Shown here: positions 1 to 6,215 of the stretch, one piece after another
Layout of the letters: every line of letters begins with the position of its first letter
Position numbering within the stretch: the stretch's first letter is position 1
From: Erysipelotrichaceae bacterium
GTDB taxonomy: Bacteria; Bacillota_I; Bacilli_A; Erysipelotrichales; Coprobacillaceae
DNA: 13,076 bases
Assembly: GCA_021200395.1 (NCBI GenBank)
Contig: JAJQGQ010000201.1
Span: 1 to 13,076, forward strand
Direction: 5' to 3'
Position numbers and translations under genes: made by a program
Notes under the pieces: model-generated
Told to the model about the DNA's origin: nothing
Seen by the model: the letters and a program-made list of their open reading frames with translations, nothing else
Database searches by the model: none

Positions 1-80
1 TCTTTATACTCAATATATGGTTGTTTAGAACCACATATACCACATGCTTCAACATCTGTATCCACAACAACACTACGCAT
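1..80 (-). CDS. Small Cys-containing protein, 5' end only (partial)
   Basis: Reading leftwards from an ATG at 80, the frame is open to the window edge and encodes MRSVVVDTDVEACGICGSKQ followed by PYIEYK. An AAGGAGG Shine-Dalgarno sequence sits 7 bases before the ATG, and a good promoter (TTGAAA-N18-TATAAT) lies just upstream, so this is very probably a real gene. The CGICG pair of cysteines could be half of a zinc ribbon or a metal site, but only 26 codons are visible and I do not recognise the family. It follows the pseudouridine synthase gene in the same direction but has its own promoter. Confidence 0.7.
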   Translation of the reverse strand, partial: MRSVVVDTDVEACGICGSKQPYIEYK

Positions 81-100
81 ATTATTGCCTCCTTATTTTC

Positions 101-130
101 ATTATAAAATGACTATAGATTTTATTTCAA
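101..130 (-). promoter_or_regulatory. Promoter for the partial gene at the left edge
   Basis: On the minus strand TTGAAA (130-125) and TATAAT (106-101) are separated by 18 bases, close to the sigma-A consensus. The expected start lies near 94, leaving a short leader holding the AAGGAGG ribosome binding site. The promoter sits in the gap after the pseudouridine synthase stop, where I see no clear terminator. Confidence 0.65.
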
Positions 131-164
131 CAAACTTCATCATACAAAATATATCATACTTCGA

Positions 165-893
165 CTATACTTTCTTATCCAATGCTTTTTGACGCAACTC
201 TTTCACTTCATGAGGTTTTAAACGACGATATTCGCCAGGTTTTAAACCATCTAAATGAACATTACCAATCTGACTGCGATGCAATCTTTTAACCTCAAAA
301 CCAACTGATTCAAACATCTTTTTGATTTGACGATTTTTTCCTTCCACCAGTTTCACTAATAATCTTGAAGAACCATGTTCTTCATCCTGACTCACTAATT
401 TTATGCGACAAGGTAAAGTTTTTACACCATCTAAATAAACACCTTTTTGCAGTTGAGAGATTGTTTTTTTAGTAATGATTCCATTAATCGTCACATCATA
501 TATTTTTTCTAGATGCGATGATGGATGCATCATAAGGTTGGCAAATTCGCCATCATTAGTTAAGAATAATATCCCTGTTGTATCATAATCCAAACGTCCT
601 ATTGGATATATTCTTTCATTAACATCACCAAAATAATCAATAACTGTTTTTCTATGATGTTCATCAGATAAAGTGCATATACAACTTTTCGGTTTATAGA
701 ATACATAGTAAACTTTATTCTCACTTTCAATAGGTTTACCATCAATAGTGATAAAGTCGCCACTTTTAACCTTAAACCCCATTTCTATAACCTTTTCCCC
801 ATTCACTTCTACGCGACCTTGACGTATAAGATCTTCAGCTTTTCTACGACTGGTATAACCACTAGCTGCTATTGCTTTCTGTAATCTTTCCAC
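165..893 (-). CDS. rluB: Pseudouridine synthase, RluB/RsuA family
   Basis: This enzyme isomerises a uridine in ribosomal RNA (RluB-type enzymes act on 23S rRNA helix 80-93 regions, RsuA on 16S rRNA). The protein is about 242 residues, a normal length. An S4 RNA-binding domain occupies roughly residues 1-60 (ERLQKAIAASGYTSRRKAED). The catalytic motif GRLDYDTTGILFLTNDG has its Asp near residue 102, and the C-terminal part has the family signature GKNRQIKKMFE. The frame is open from a GTG at 902, but there the AAGGAG is only 1 base away. The GTG at 893 has about 10 bases of spacing and begins MERLQK, as in Bacillus RluB, so I start there. It has its own promoter and lies downstream of the carboxypeptidase gene. 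RluB rather than RsuA is a judgement from sequence resemblance. Confidence 0.92.
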   Translation of the reverse strand: MERLQKAIAASGYTSRRKAEDLIRQGRVEVNGEKVIEMGFKVKSGDFITIDGKPIESENKVYYVFYKPKSCICTLSDEHHRKTVIDYFGDVNERIYPIGRLDYDTTGILFLTNDGEFANLMMHPSSHLEKIYDVTINGIITKKTISQLQKGVYLDGVKTLPCRIKLVSQDEEHGSSRLLVKLVEGKNRQIKKMFESVGFEVKRLHRSQIGNVHLDGLKPGEYRRLKPHEVKELRQKALDKKV

Positions 894-916
894 TTTGATC
901 ACGCTCCTTCTTAATC

Positions 917-944
917 ATTATACACAGATTTTTAATTTAAACAA
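917..944 (-). promoter_or_regulatory. Probable promoter for the pseudouridine synthase gene
   Basis: A perfect TATAAT (922-917) is preceded, at 16 bases, by TTGTTT (944-939), which matches the -35 consensus in three positions. The predicted start near 910 leaves room for the AAGGAG site before the GTG at 893 but hardly any leader for a GTG at 902, which supports the shorter gene model. Confidence 0.5.
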
Positions 945-950
945 CAATTT

Positions 951-1952
951 TTATCCATTAATCATTTCTCCTAATAAAATAAAAAAATAACGCATAATCA
1001 ATTTCGGAAAACTCTCACACTTTGTTTGATAAATAATCTGATTATTAACAATAATATTCATAACACCATCATCCATATCATAATAAACATCCTCATCATA
1101 ATCATATAAATCCTCATCTACTAAAAATGAATGTCCATGATAATTATAAATACCTTTACTTAAAACAAGAATACTATGATACTTATCAAAACATTCTTCA
1201 TATTTTTGTTGATGAAACATAAAATCATCACCACAATTAAAAGTTACAATAACTAATGAAATATCATCTTTAATAGCACGTGTTACTAAGGTTCTTTTGG
1301 CTTTTTTAGTATAACCTGTTTTACCGCCAACACAATAAGAGTATTGTGTTAATAACTTATTCTTATTATACCATGTACCGCCACCATCTTCTCTTTCATA
1401 ACTCGTTTTAGAAACAATATCATTAAAAATAGGATTTTGACTACAATAACTCATTAATAATGCCATATCATAAACACTTGATTGATTGCCATCATCTTCT
1501 TCATCTAATCCTGTCGGATTAGAAAAACGGGTATTGTGCATGCCTATTTCCTCAGCTTTTTGATTCATCATATCAACAAAAGTTTCAATATCTCCACCAA
1601 TATTTTTAGCACATACTAAAGAAGCATCATTGCCTGATCTTAATAATATCCCATGTAATAAATCTCTTAAACTAATGGTATCCCCTATATGTATATAGAC
1701 ACCACTACCCCAAGCATCATTAACTTCTTTTCCAATGGTATAAATATCATTTAAATCACCATTTTCTATCGCAATAATCGCTGTCATAATCTTAGATATT
1801 GATGCCACACTTTGTATTTCATTGATATTTTGACCTTCTAATACATTTAAATTGAATGAATCCATGACAATATAAGCTTTACCTTGAAAATCCACAGCAT
1901 GGACATGGGTAATGGATAATAAAAAACATAATATAAAAATGATTTTTTTCAT
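951..1952 (-). CDS. D-alanyl-D-alanine carboxypeptidase (low-molecular-weight PBP, DacA/DacF type)
   Basis: This serine-type peptidase removes the terminal D-Ala from peptidoglycan pentapeptides outside the cell membrane. The three penicillin-binding motifs are all present: SxxK as SISK at residues 51-54 (Ser51 nucleophile), SxN as SGN at 106-108, and KTG at 211-213. Residues 1-19 form a signal peptide (MKKIIFILCFLLSITHVHA) with likely cleavage after HVHA. At 333 residues it is shorter than PBP5-type enzymes (about 380-400). The short C-terminal part ends in a hydrophobic stretch (LIMRYFFILLGEM) that could anchor it to the membrane. The gene starts at ATG 1952 behind a weak GGTGAT site and follows a terminator-like hairpin. 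A TATAAT at 1972-1967 has no matching -35, so it may rely on read-through from the thyA operon. Confidence 0.93.
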   Translation of the reverse strand: MKKIIFILCFLLSITHVHAVDFQGKAYIVMDSFNLNVLEGQNINEIQSVASISKIMTAIIAIENGDLNDIYTIGKEVNDAWGSGVYIHIGDTISLRDLLHGILLRSGNDASLVCAKNIGGDIETFVDMMNQKAEEIGMHNTRFSNPTGLDEEDDGNQSSVYDMALLMSYCSQNPIFNDIVSKTSYEREDGGGTWYNKNKLLTQYSYCVGGKTGYTKKAKRTLVTRAIKDDISLVIVTFNCGDDFMFHQQKYEECFDKYHSILVLSKGIYNYHGHSFLVDEDLYDYDEDVYYDMDDGVMNIIVNNQIIYQTKCESFPKLIMRYFFILLGEMING

Positions 1953-1974
1953 GATATCACCAATATATTATATG

Positions 1975-2002
1975 AAAAACGAGTAGAAATATTTCTACTC
2001 GT
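1975..2002 (-). terminator. Intrinsic terminator at the end of the thyA-folA-plsC operon
   Basis: Bases 1979-2002 form a perfect 24-base palindrome (core GAGTAGAAATATTTCTACTC). On the minus strand it is followed directly by a run of five Ts. The stem includes the TAG stop of plsC (1997-1995), so the hairpin folds as the ribosome leaves the gene. No T-run follows on the plus strand, so it should act in one direction only. The stem is AT-rich, so termination may be partial. Confidence 0.7.
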
Positions 2003-2717
2003 AACGATTTTCATTTTCTTCAATACATTGTTGAATACGTGATTGCACCTCTTGAGCGATTTCTGTCGTATTCATATCTTTATAATCTTCATAATATAAA
2101 GGTTTTAGATAATGAACTTGAGCGTGAACTTTTTTGATAGAATTATCATCAAAGACTTTATAACAATCGATCATAGCTACTGGTACTATTGGTTTTTTAG
2201 CATTAGTAGCAGCTTTAAAGGTACCACCTTTAAATTCTAGCATCTTATTTTTTTGACGACATCTTGTCCCTTCAGGGAATATTAAATAGTTGGTTCCTTC
2301 TTGTAATTCTTTAGAAACTTGTCTAATCATCTTGACTTGTGATCTTAAGTTTTCACGATCAATACCAATAAATTCCAACATTTTAATACAATCACCAATG
2401 ACTATAACATCTAATAATTCCTGTTTAACAACCGCTTTATAAGGTTTATCCAATGTTTCAAAAACAATCAACGGATCAAATAATCCCTGATGATTAGGAG
2501 CTAATAAATAACCTTGTTCCTCAGGTAGATTTTCCATGCCAAAGCCATGGAAATCAACATTGGCTTTAGATACAACTTTATGTGATATATTTTGGATATA
2601 TGAGAATCTTTCTGCAAATGATGTATCTTCAATATGTTTATTATAATATCTTATTTTTAGTAACCATCCTGGAATATAAAACAAAACTTTTATAACAATT
2701 AATATAATTCTTTTCAT
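1995..2717 (-). CDS. plsC: 1-acyl-sn-glycerol-3-phosphate acyltransferase (PlsC family)
   Basis: This membrane-associated enzyme adds the second acyl chain to lysophosphatidic acid, giving phosphatidic acid in phospholipid synthesis. The protein has 240 residues, typical for the family. Residues 4-20 (IILIVIKVLFYIPGWLL) form an N-terminal membrane helix. The HX4D catalytic motif is NHQGLFD with His76 and Asp81, and the glycerophosphate-binding motif FPEGTR is at 147-152. The ATG at 2717 overlaps the folA stop as ATGA and has an AGAGGAAA site inside the end of folA, so translation is probably coupled. Sharing an operon with thyA and folA links lipid synthesis to nucleotide synthesis only by co-expression. 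Confidence 0.93.
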   Translation of the reverse strand: MKRIILIVIKVLFYIPGWLLKIRYYNKHIEDTSFAERFSYIQNISHKVVSKANVDFHGFGMENLPEEQGYLLAPNHQGLFDPLIVFETLDKPYKAVVKQELLDVIVIGDCIKMLEFIGIDRENLRSQVKMIRQVSKELQEGTNYLIFPEGTRCRQKNKMLEFKGGTFKAATNAKKPIVPVAMIDCYKVFDDNSIKKVHAQVHYLKPLYYEDYKDMNTTEIAQEVQSRIQQCIEENENRYE

Positions 2718-3190
2718 AAATTTCCTCTTTGATAAATTTCTAGATTAAATGTTTCCTTTGGTTTTGTTTCTACAAGCTTAAAGCCATATTCACTAAAATT
2801 AGGGAAATATGTTTCACCTGTAAAATCACCAGGAATTCTTGATATGAGTAATTGATCAACATATGGTAATGCCTGCTTATAAATAGATGCTCCACCAGTA
2901 ATAAATAAATCTTTATGATTCGTTTTATATTCGTTAATGACATCTATGAGAGATGTTCTAACTTCTACACGTTCATCATCAAAATAATCATAACATACCA
3001 CAATATTATGACGTTTTGGTAAAGGTCTACCAATAGCTTTATATGTTGTATAACCCATACAAATTGTTTGATTGATGGTTGTTTCTTTAAAATGTTTTAA
3101 ATCTTCTTTATTATTCCAAGGAATTCCATTAGATGAATCGTTCTTCCCAATAAGCTGATTCTTATCCATGGCAACAATAATACTAATCAT
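2714..3190 (-). CDS. folA: Dihydrofolate reductase
   Basis: This enzyme reduces dihydrofolate to tetrahydrofolate, regenerating the folate that thymidylate synthase next door oxidises. The protein has 158 residues, normal for chromosomal enzymes. Visible landmarks are MISIIVAMDKNQLIG at the N-terminus, the active-site Trp25 and Asp30 (IPWNNKEDLKHFK), IGRPLPKR with the folate-binding Arg60, and ITGGASIY at 97-104. Two features are unusual. The Met20-type loop (GKNDSSNGIPW) is about three residues longer than in E. coli. Two positions that usually contact the NADPH 2'-phosphate are changed: the MGR arginine is Tyr47, and the SS pair after NII is Cys66-Tyr67. The ATG overlaps the thyA stop by one base (TAATG) and the end overlaps plsC by four. 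Confidence 0.95.
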   Translation of the reverse strand: MISIIVAMDKNQLIGKNDSSNGIPWNNKEDLKHFKETTINQTICMGYTTYKAIGRPLPKRHNIVVCYDYFDDERVEVRTSLIDVINEYKTNHKDLFITGGASIYKQALPYVDQLLISRIPGDFTGETYFPNFSEYGFKLVETKPKETFNLEIYQRGNL

Positions 3191-4077
3191 TAGACACTCA
3201 CCTTTCCTACTAAACGACCATGACTTTGATAGTTTTCGATTTTAATATCATCAATAGTAAAATCATAAATTGATGTTATGTCAGGATTAAGTTTTAACTG
3301 ACATAGCGGTAATGGTTCTCTAGAAATTTGTTCCTTAACAACATCAAAATGATCTTTATAAATATGTAAATCACCAAATGAATGAACAAATTCCTTAGCT
3401 TCATAACCACATACTTGAGCAATCATTGAGGTAAATAAAGCATAAGAAGCAATATTAAAAGGAACACCTAAGAAAGTATCAGCACTTCTTTGATAAAGCT
3501 GACAAGATAAATATTTCTTATCATTGGATACATAAAATTGTAAAAATGCATGACATGGTGGTAAAGCCATTTGATCCACTTCAGCTGGATTCCAAGCACA
3601 TATAATATGTCGACGAGAAAATGGGTTATTTTTTAATGAATCGATAAGTTTATCCAATTGATCAACACCTTCTTCATTAAAATTACGCCATTGTCTACCA
3701 TAAACAGGTCCTAATTCACCATATTTAACAACAAATGGATCATCAGCATCTAATGCTTTGATTTTAGCGATAAATTCTTCTAAAGTTTCACCATGAAAAT
3801 CTTCTGATTTCTTAAATGCTTCATAAGGCCATTCATTCCATATTTTTACATTTCTATCAACTAAATATTTTATATTCGTATCACCCTTAATAAACCATAA
3901 TAACTCTTCAGCAATTGGTCTCAAAAACATTTTCTTAGTTGTAAGCAAAGGAAAACCTTCTCTTAAATCATAACGATTCTGATAACCAAAAACACTTCTT
4001 GTACCAGTCCCTGTACGATCTTCCCTATCTTCACCATTATCTAAAATATATTGACACATATCTAAATATTGTTTCAT
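3190..4077 (-). CDS. thyA: Thymidylate synthase
   Basis: This enzyme methylates dUMP to dTMP using methylene-tetrahydrofolate, in the cytoplasm, as a homodimer. The 295-residue protein carries the active-site motif ALPPCHAFLQFYV with the nucleophilic Cys near residue 175 and the dUMP phosphate-binding pair SRRH near 154-157. The N-terminus EDRTGTGTRSVFGYQ and the C-terminus SHGRLVGKVSV also match the family. It is longer than the E. coli enzyme (264), with an insert near residues 85-120 like that of lactobacilli. The frame opens at a TTG (4083), but AAGGAGG is only 1 base away there. The ATG at 4077 has 7-base spacing and gives MKQYL as in E. coli, so I use it. It is the first gene of a three-gene operon behind a strong promoter. 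Confidence 0.97.
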   Translation of the reverse strand: MKQYLDMCQYILDNGEDREDRTGTGTRSVFGYQNRYDLREGFPLLTTKKMFLRPIAEELLWFIKGDTNIKYLVDRNVKIWNEWPYEAFKKSEDFHGETLEEFIAKIKALDADDPFVVKYGELGPVYGRQWRNFNEEGVDQLDKLIDSLKNNPFSRRHIICAWNPAEVDQMALPPCHAFLQFYVSNDKKYLSCQLYQRSADTFLGVPFNIASYALFTSMIAQVCGYEAKEFVHSFGDLHIYKDHFDVVKEQISREPLPLCQLKLNPDITSIYDFTIDDIKIENYQSHGRLVGKVSV

Positions 4078-4096
4078 TTTCAAACCTCCTTAAAGT

Positions 4097-4125
4097 ATTA
4101 TAACGAATTAATACTATTTTGTCAT
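4097..4125 (-). promoter_or_regulatory. Promoter of the thyA-folA-plsC operon
   Basis: On the minus strand ATGACA (4125-4120) and TATAAT (4102-4097) are exactly 17 bases apart, eleven of twelve consensus positions. It begins 8 bases after the antiporter stop codon, and I see no terminator between the two genes. The predicted start near 4090 leaves a very short leader consisting of the AAGGAGG site. Confidence 0.8.
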
Positions 4126-4132
4126 TGAAAAA

Positions 4133-5320
4133 TCAAATGTTTTCTTTCACAAGTATTTTGGTATAAGACCTGTCTATACCAATAGCTCCTAAAGGTGCAG
4201 TTATCAATATAGCTAAAACCGCTACTGATAAAATCATCGGCCCACAAGATAGTCCTAGTGATAAAGGAACAGAACCAATCGCAGCTTGAACCGTTGCTTT
4301 AGGAAGATAAGCTATGATACAAAATATTCTTTCTTTTATATTCAGATTTGTTCCAATAAGACAAATCCAAACACCAATAGCACGTATGACAAGCGCTACA
4401 AATATCATCAGTATAGCCCCAATACCAGTAGATAAAGCATAACGAATATCAACAGCAGCGCCTACTAATACAAATAACATAATCTCTGCAAACAACCATA
4501 ACTTTCCTGTAATACTTGCTAAAGAAGATGAAGTGAATGAAGAACTCGTTAATTTTATGACACAAGACATGGATACCACTGCTAATAAGCCCGATAAAGA
4601 TATATAAGCTTCTAGCCATGTTTCAATACTCATCAGTAAGAAAGCTATACCCATAATGATAATCATTTTCATACTGTTTTCTATTTCATAATGTTTAAAT
4701 AAGAAAGCAAGCACAAATCCTGCCACTATACCTAAAACAATTCCTAAAATAATTGATATAGGAATATTCACAAAATCTAATATTTGTACACTACCACCTT
4801 GTGCCATAGTCACAAATGTCGAAAATAAAACAATCACATAAATATCATCACATGATGCTCCAGCCAATATCATTTGTGGTATACCTTTCTTAGTACCATA
4901 TTGATTTTCAATTAAATATACCATTCTTGGTACAACCACCGCAGGTGAAACAGCAGCTAAAACAGCGCCCATCAATGCTGCTTCTACTCTGGTTACATTC
5001 AATATTAATGGTGCAAAAATAATATAGGCTATAAGCTCAAAGGTAGCTGGCAAAAATGCCATTAATAAAGCAGGTCTACCAACTTTTTTGAGATCTTCCA
5101 AATTCAAAGTCAACCCTGCCTTAATCAATATAATAATTAATGCTATTTGTCTTAACTGTGATGAAATATTCAAAATACTTTCATCCAATACATTTAAAAC
5201 ATAAGGTCCTAAAATAATACCAGTAACAAGCAATCCAATAATCCTTGGTAATTTTAACTTTTCTACAATACTCGCCAAAGATAAACCAACTAAAATCATT
5301 AATGCTAAAGATGCTAACAT
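4133..5320 (-). CDS. Cation:proton antiporter (CPA2/KefB-NhaA-like), riboswitch-controlled
   Basis: This is an integral membrane exchanger of 395 residues made almost entirely of hydrophobic segments, about 11-13 helices. The early PRIIGLLVTGIILGP, the AAVSPAVVVPRMV stretch (unwound-helix region) and ASCDD at 155-159 match the CPA superfamily. The Asp158-Asp159 pair is the ion-binding signature usually associated with electrogenic CPA2 antiporters. No C-terminal RCK/TrkA nucleotide-binding domain is present. The frame is open from 5353, but GAGGAGGGG lies 4 bases before the ATG at 5320, giving MLASLALMILVGL, so I start there. The gene sits directly after a leader with a fluoride-riboswitch-like aptamer and terminator. 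Such antiporters are among the gene families found under fluoride riboswitches, so a role in fluoride resistance is likely, though the transported ion is not proven by sequence. Confidence 0.88.
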   Translation of the reverse strand: MLASLALMILVGLSLASIVEKLKLPRIIGLLVTGIILGPYVLNVLDESILNISSQLRQIALIIILIKAGLTLNLEDLKKVGRPALLMAFLPATFELIAYIIFAPLILNVTRVEAALMGAVLAAVSPAVVVPRMVYLIENQYGTKKGIPQMILAGASCDDIYVIVLFSTFVTMAQGGSVQILDFVNIPISIILGIVLGIVAGFVLAFLFKHYEIENSMKMIIIMGIAFLLMSIETWLEAYISLSGLLAVVSMSCVIKLTSSSFTSSSLASITGKLWLFAEIMLFVLVGAAVDIRYALSTGIGAILMIFVALVIRAIGVWICLIGTNLNIKERIFCIIAYLPKATVQAAIGSVPLSLGLSCGPMILSVAVLAILITAPLGAIGIDRSYTKILVKENI

Positions 5321-5333
5321 AATTCCCCTCCTC

Positions 5334-5382
5334 AAAAAAAAGCTGATGACCACAACAAAAACATGTTGTAGATGTCATCAGC
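5334..5382 (-). terminator. Leader terminator (riboswitch expression platform) before the antiporter
   Basis: On the minus strand GCTGATGAC (5382-5374) pairs perfectly with GTCATCAGC (5350-5342), with an inner ACAACA/TGTTGT stem, and the hairpin is followed at once by eight Ts (5341-5334). This is a textbook intrinsic terminator. It sits upstream of a gene in the same direction, its U-tract touching the GAGGAGGGG ribosome binding site. Its 5' arm is also the conserved 3' part of the putative aptamer, so ligand binding should block the terminator: a genetic ON switch. Confidence 0.9.
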
Positions 5383-5424
5383 CTATAGCACTTCGAGTTT
5401 CCTCAGGGAGACAATCATTCCCTA
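5368..5424 (-). ncRNA. Fluoride (crcB-type) riboswitch aptamer, divergent
   Basis: The RNA begins TAGGGAATGATTGTCTCCC, where AGGGA/TCCCT form stem P1 around an ATG-containing loop. It ends GGCTGATGACATCTAC, close to the fluoride-riboswitch 3' signature GCUGAUGA-YYCC-UAC. The P1 loop (GATTGT) can pair with ACATC in the 3' part, with one bulged base, as the expected pseudoknot. A short GCT-ATA-GGC stem precedes TGATG. An extra hairpin with a GAAA loop (GAGGAAACTC, 5404-5395) follows P1 and is not typical of the class. The switch lies over a CPA antiporter, a known fluoride-riboswitch target. The attenuator layout is seen directly; the ligand is inferred, and another ion-sensing class cannot be excluded. 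Confidence 0.68.
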
Positions 5425-5429
5425 AAAAG

Positions 5430-5458
5430 ATACTATCATATTTTGATCATTTATTCAA
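5430..5458 (-). promoter_or_regulatory. Promoter for the riboswitch-antiporter transcript
   Basis: TTGAAT (5458-5453) and TAGTAT (5435-5430) are 17 bases apart, with a TG just before the -10 (TGATAGTAT), an extended -10 element. The predicted transcription start, near 5423, is exactly the first base of the aptamer P1 stem. The -35 box overlaps the stop codon of the upstream TIM-barrel gene. Confidence 0.55.
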
Positions 5459-6131
5459 TCACTTTTACGCATCGTGCACGATAATCTTCCATCATTTCTC
5501 TAAATATTTCCCCACTTGTAGGTGGCGTATATGTAACAGCATTAGCACCTGCTGCAATAACTTGTCTAATAGTTTCATCCGTTGGCCCACCTGTTGCAAT
5601 AATAGGAAAATGAGAGTCAATCTTTCTTAGTGCTTTAACAATTTCTGTTGTATTTTTACCACCAGACACATTCACAATCTTGGCGCCACTATGTAACATA
5701 CGTTCTTCTAATGGTTCATCCATTGAGACAATTGTTAATACAATTGGTATATCTAAAAAGCTAGAAAGTTCTTGCACAAATTCAGTTGTTGTTGGGGCAT
5801 TTAAAACCACTGCATTAGCACCATTAAGTTCTGCATCCATCGCTATTTTATGTACACGAGGTCCTGATGTGGTTCCACCACCAACACCTGCAAAAACAGG
5901 CTTTTGTGCTACTTCAATTATGGATTTAGTAATTTGCATCGTTGGGGTAAAAGGATATACAGCAATAACTGCATCAGCATTACAATTGGCAATAATCGCT
6001 ACATCAGTAGAAAACACCAGTGATTTAATACGTTTGCCATTCACAACTATACCACTAGCTTCATAAATACATTGAGGCACTTTAATCGTATGACGCAAAG
6101 ATGAATCAATGTAAGGGACTTGTTTACTCAT
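5451..6131 (-). CDS. TIM-barrel-like protein of unknown function (related proteins are often labelled 'hydrolase')
   Basis: This is a 226-residue soluble protein with alternating beta strands and helices that reads like a phosphate-binding (beta/alpha)8 barrel. Glycine-rich loops follow predicted strands: GVGGGTTSG at 82-90, VNVSGGKN at 153-160 and IIATGGPTDETI at 178-189, the last followed by AAGANAVTYTPP as in IMPDH- or ThiE-like barrels. The N-terminal part (IYEASGIVVNGKRIKSLVFSTD) is distinctive. No catalytic assignment can be made from the sequence. GAGGAG lies 8 bases before the ATG at 6131. A GTG at 6140 overlaps the ribosome binding site and is rejected. The gene follows an RpiR-type regulator, 84 bases away, and may be its target, which would suggest a sugar-phosphate or related substrate. 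Confidence 0.75.
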   Translation of the reverse strand: MSKQVPYIDSSLRHTIKVPQCIYEASGIVVNGKRIKSLVFSTDVAIIANCNADAVIAVYPFTPTMQITKSIIEVAQKPVFAGVGGGTTSGPRVHKIAMDAELNGANAVVLNAPTTTEFVQELSSFLDIPIVLTIVSMDEPLEERMLHSGAKIVNVSGGKNTTEIVKALRKIDSHFPIIATGGPTDETIRQVIAAGANAVTYTPPTSGEIFREMMEDYRARCVKVIE

Positions 6132-6151
6132 TTTTTTCACTCCTCATATAT

Positions 6152-6182
6152 ATCATACAACATCATTATGAATTAATAATGA
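6152..6182 (-). promoter_or_regulatory. Possible promoter and operator upstream of the TIM-barrel gene
   Basis: A TATGAT (6157-6152) lies 20 bases before the ATG at 6131, with a weak ATTATT at the -35 position. The -35 region lies within an inverted repeat, TCATTAT-N6-ATAATGA (6163-6182), with 7-base arms and a 6-base spacer. This is the size and position expected for a dimeric repressor site, and the neighbouring RpiR-type protein is the obvious candidate. AT-rich sequence produces such repeats by chance, so the confidence is low. Confidence 0.3.
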
Positions 6183-6215
6183 AGAAAATATTAAAGGAAT
6201 GTTATAAAAAACAAT

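Noticed and set aside
120..165. Repeated GTATGAT units after the pseudouridine synthase stop
   Set aside because: Two short copies in AT-rich sequence with no hairpin or T-run; no support for a terminator or a binding site.
5368..5424. Hammerhead ribozyme, suggested by CTGATGA and GAAA in the leader
   Set aside because: The elements are in the wrong order and spacing: GAAA precedes CTGATGA, and no cleavage-site stem III can be drawn. The terminator overlap fits a riboswitch better.
5346..5630. Plus-strand open frame across the riboswitch and the end of the TIM-barrel gene
   Set aside because: It lies opposite a structured leader and a convincing gene, has no ribosome binding site that I can see, and its translation (Cys- and Ser-rich, low similarity to anything) looks like an antisense shadow.
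5680..6066. Plus-strand open frame of 128 codons
   Set aside because: It is entirely antisense to the TIM-barrel gene, whose protein is well structured; no promoter or ribosome binding site supports it.
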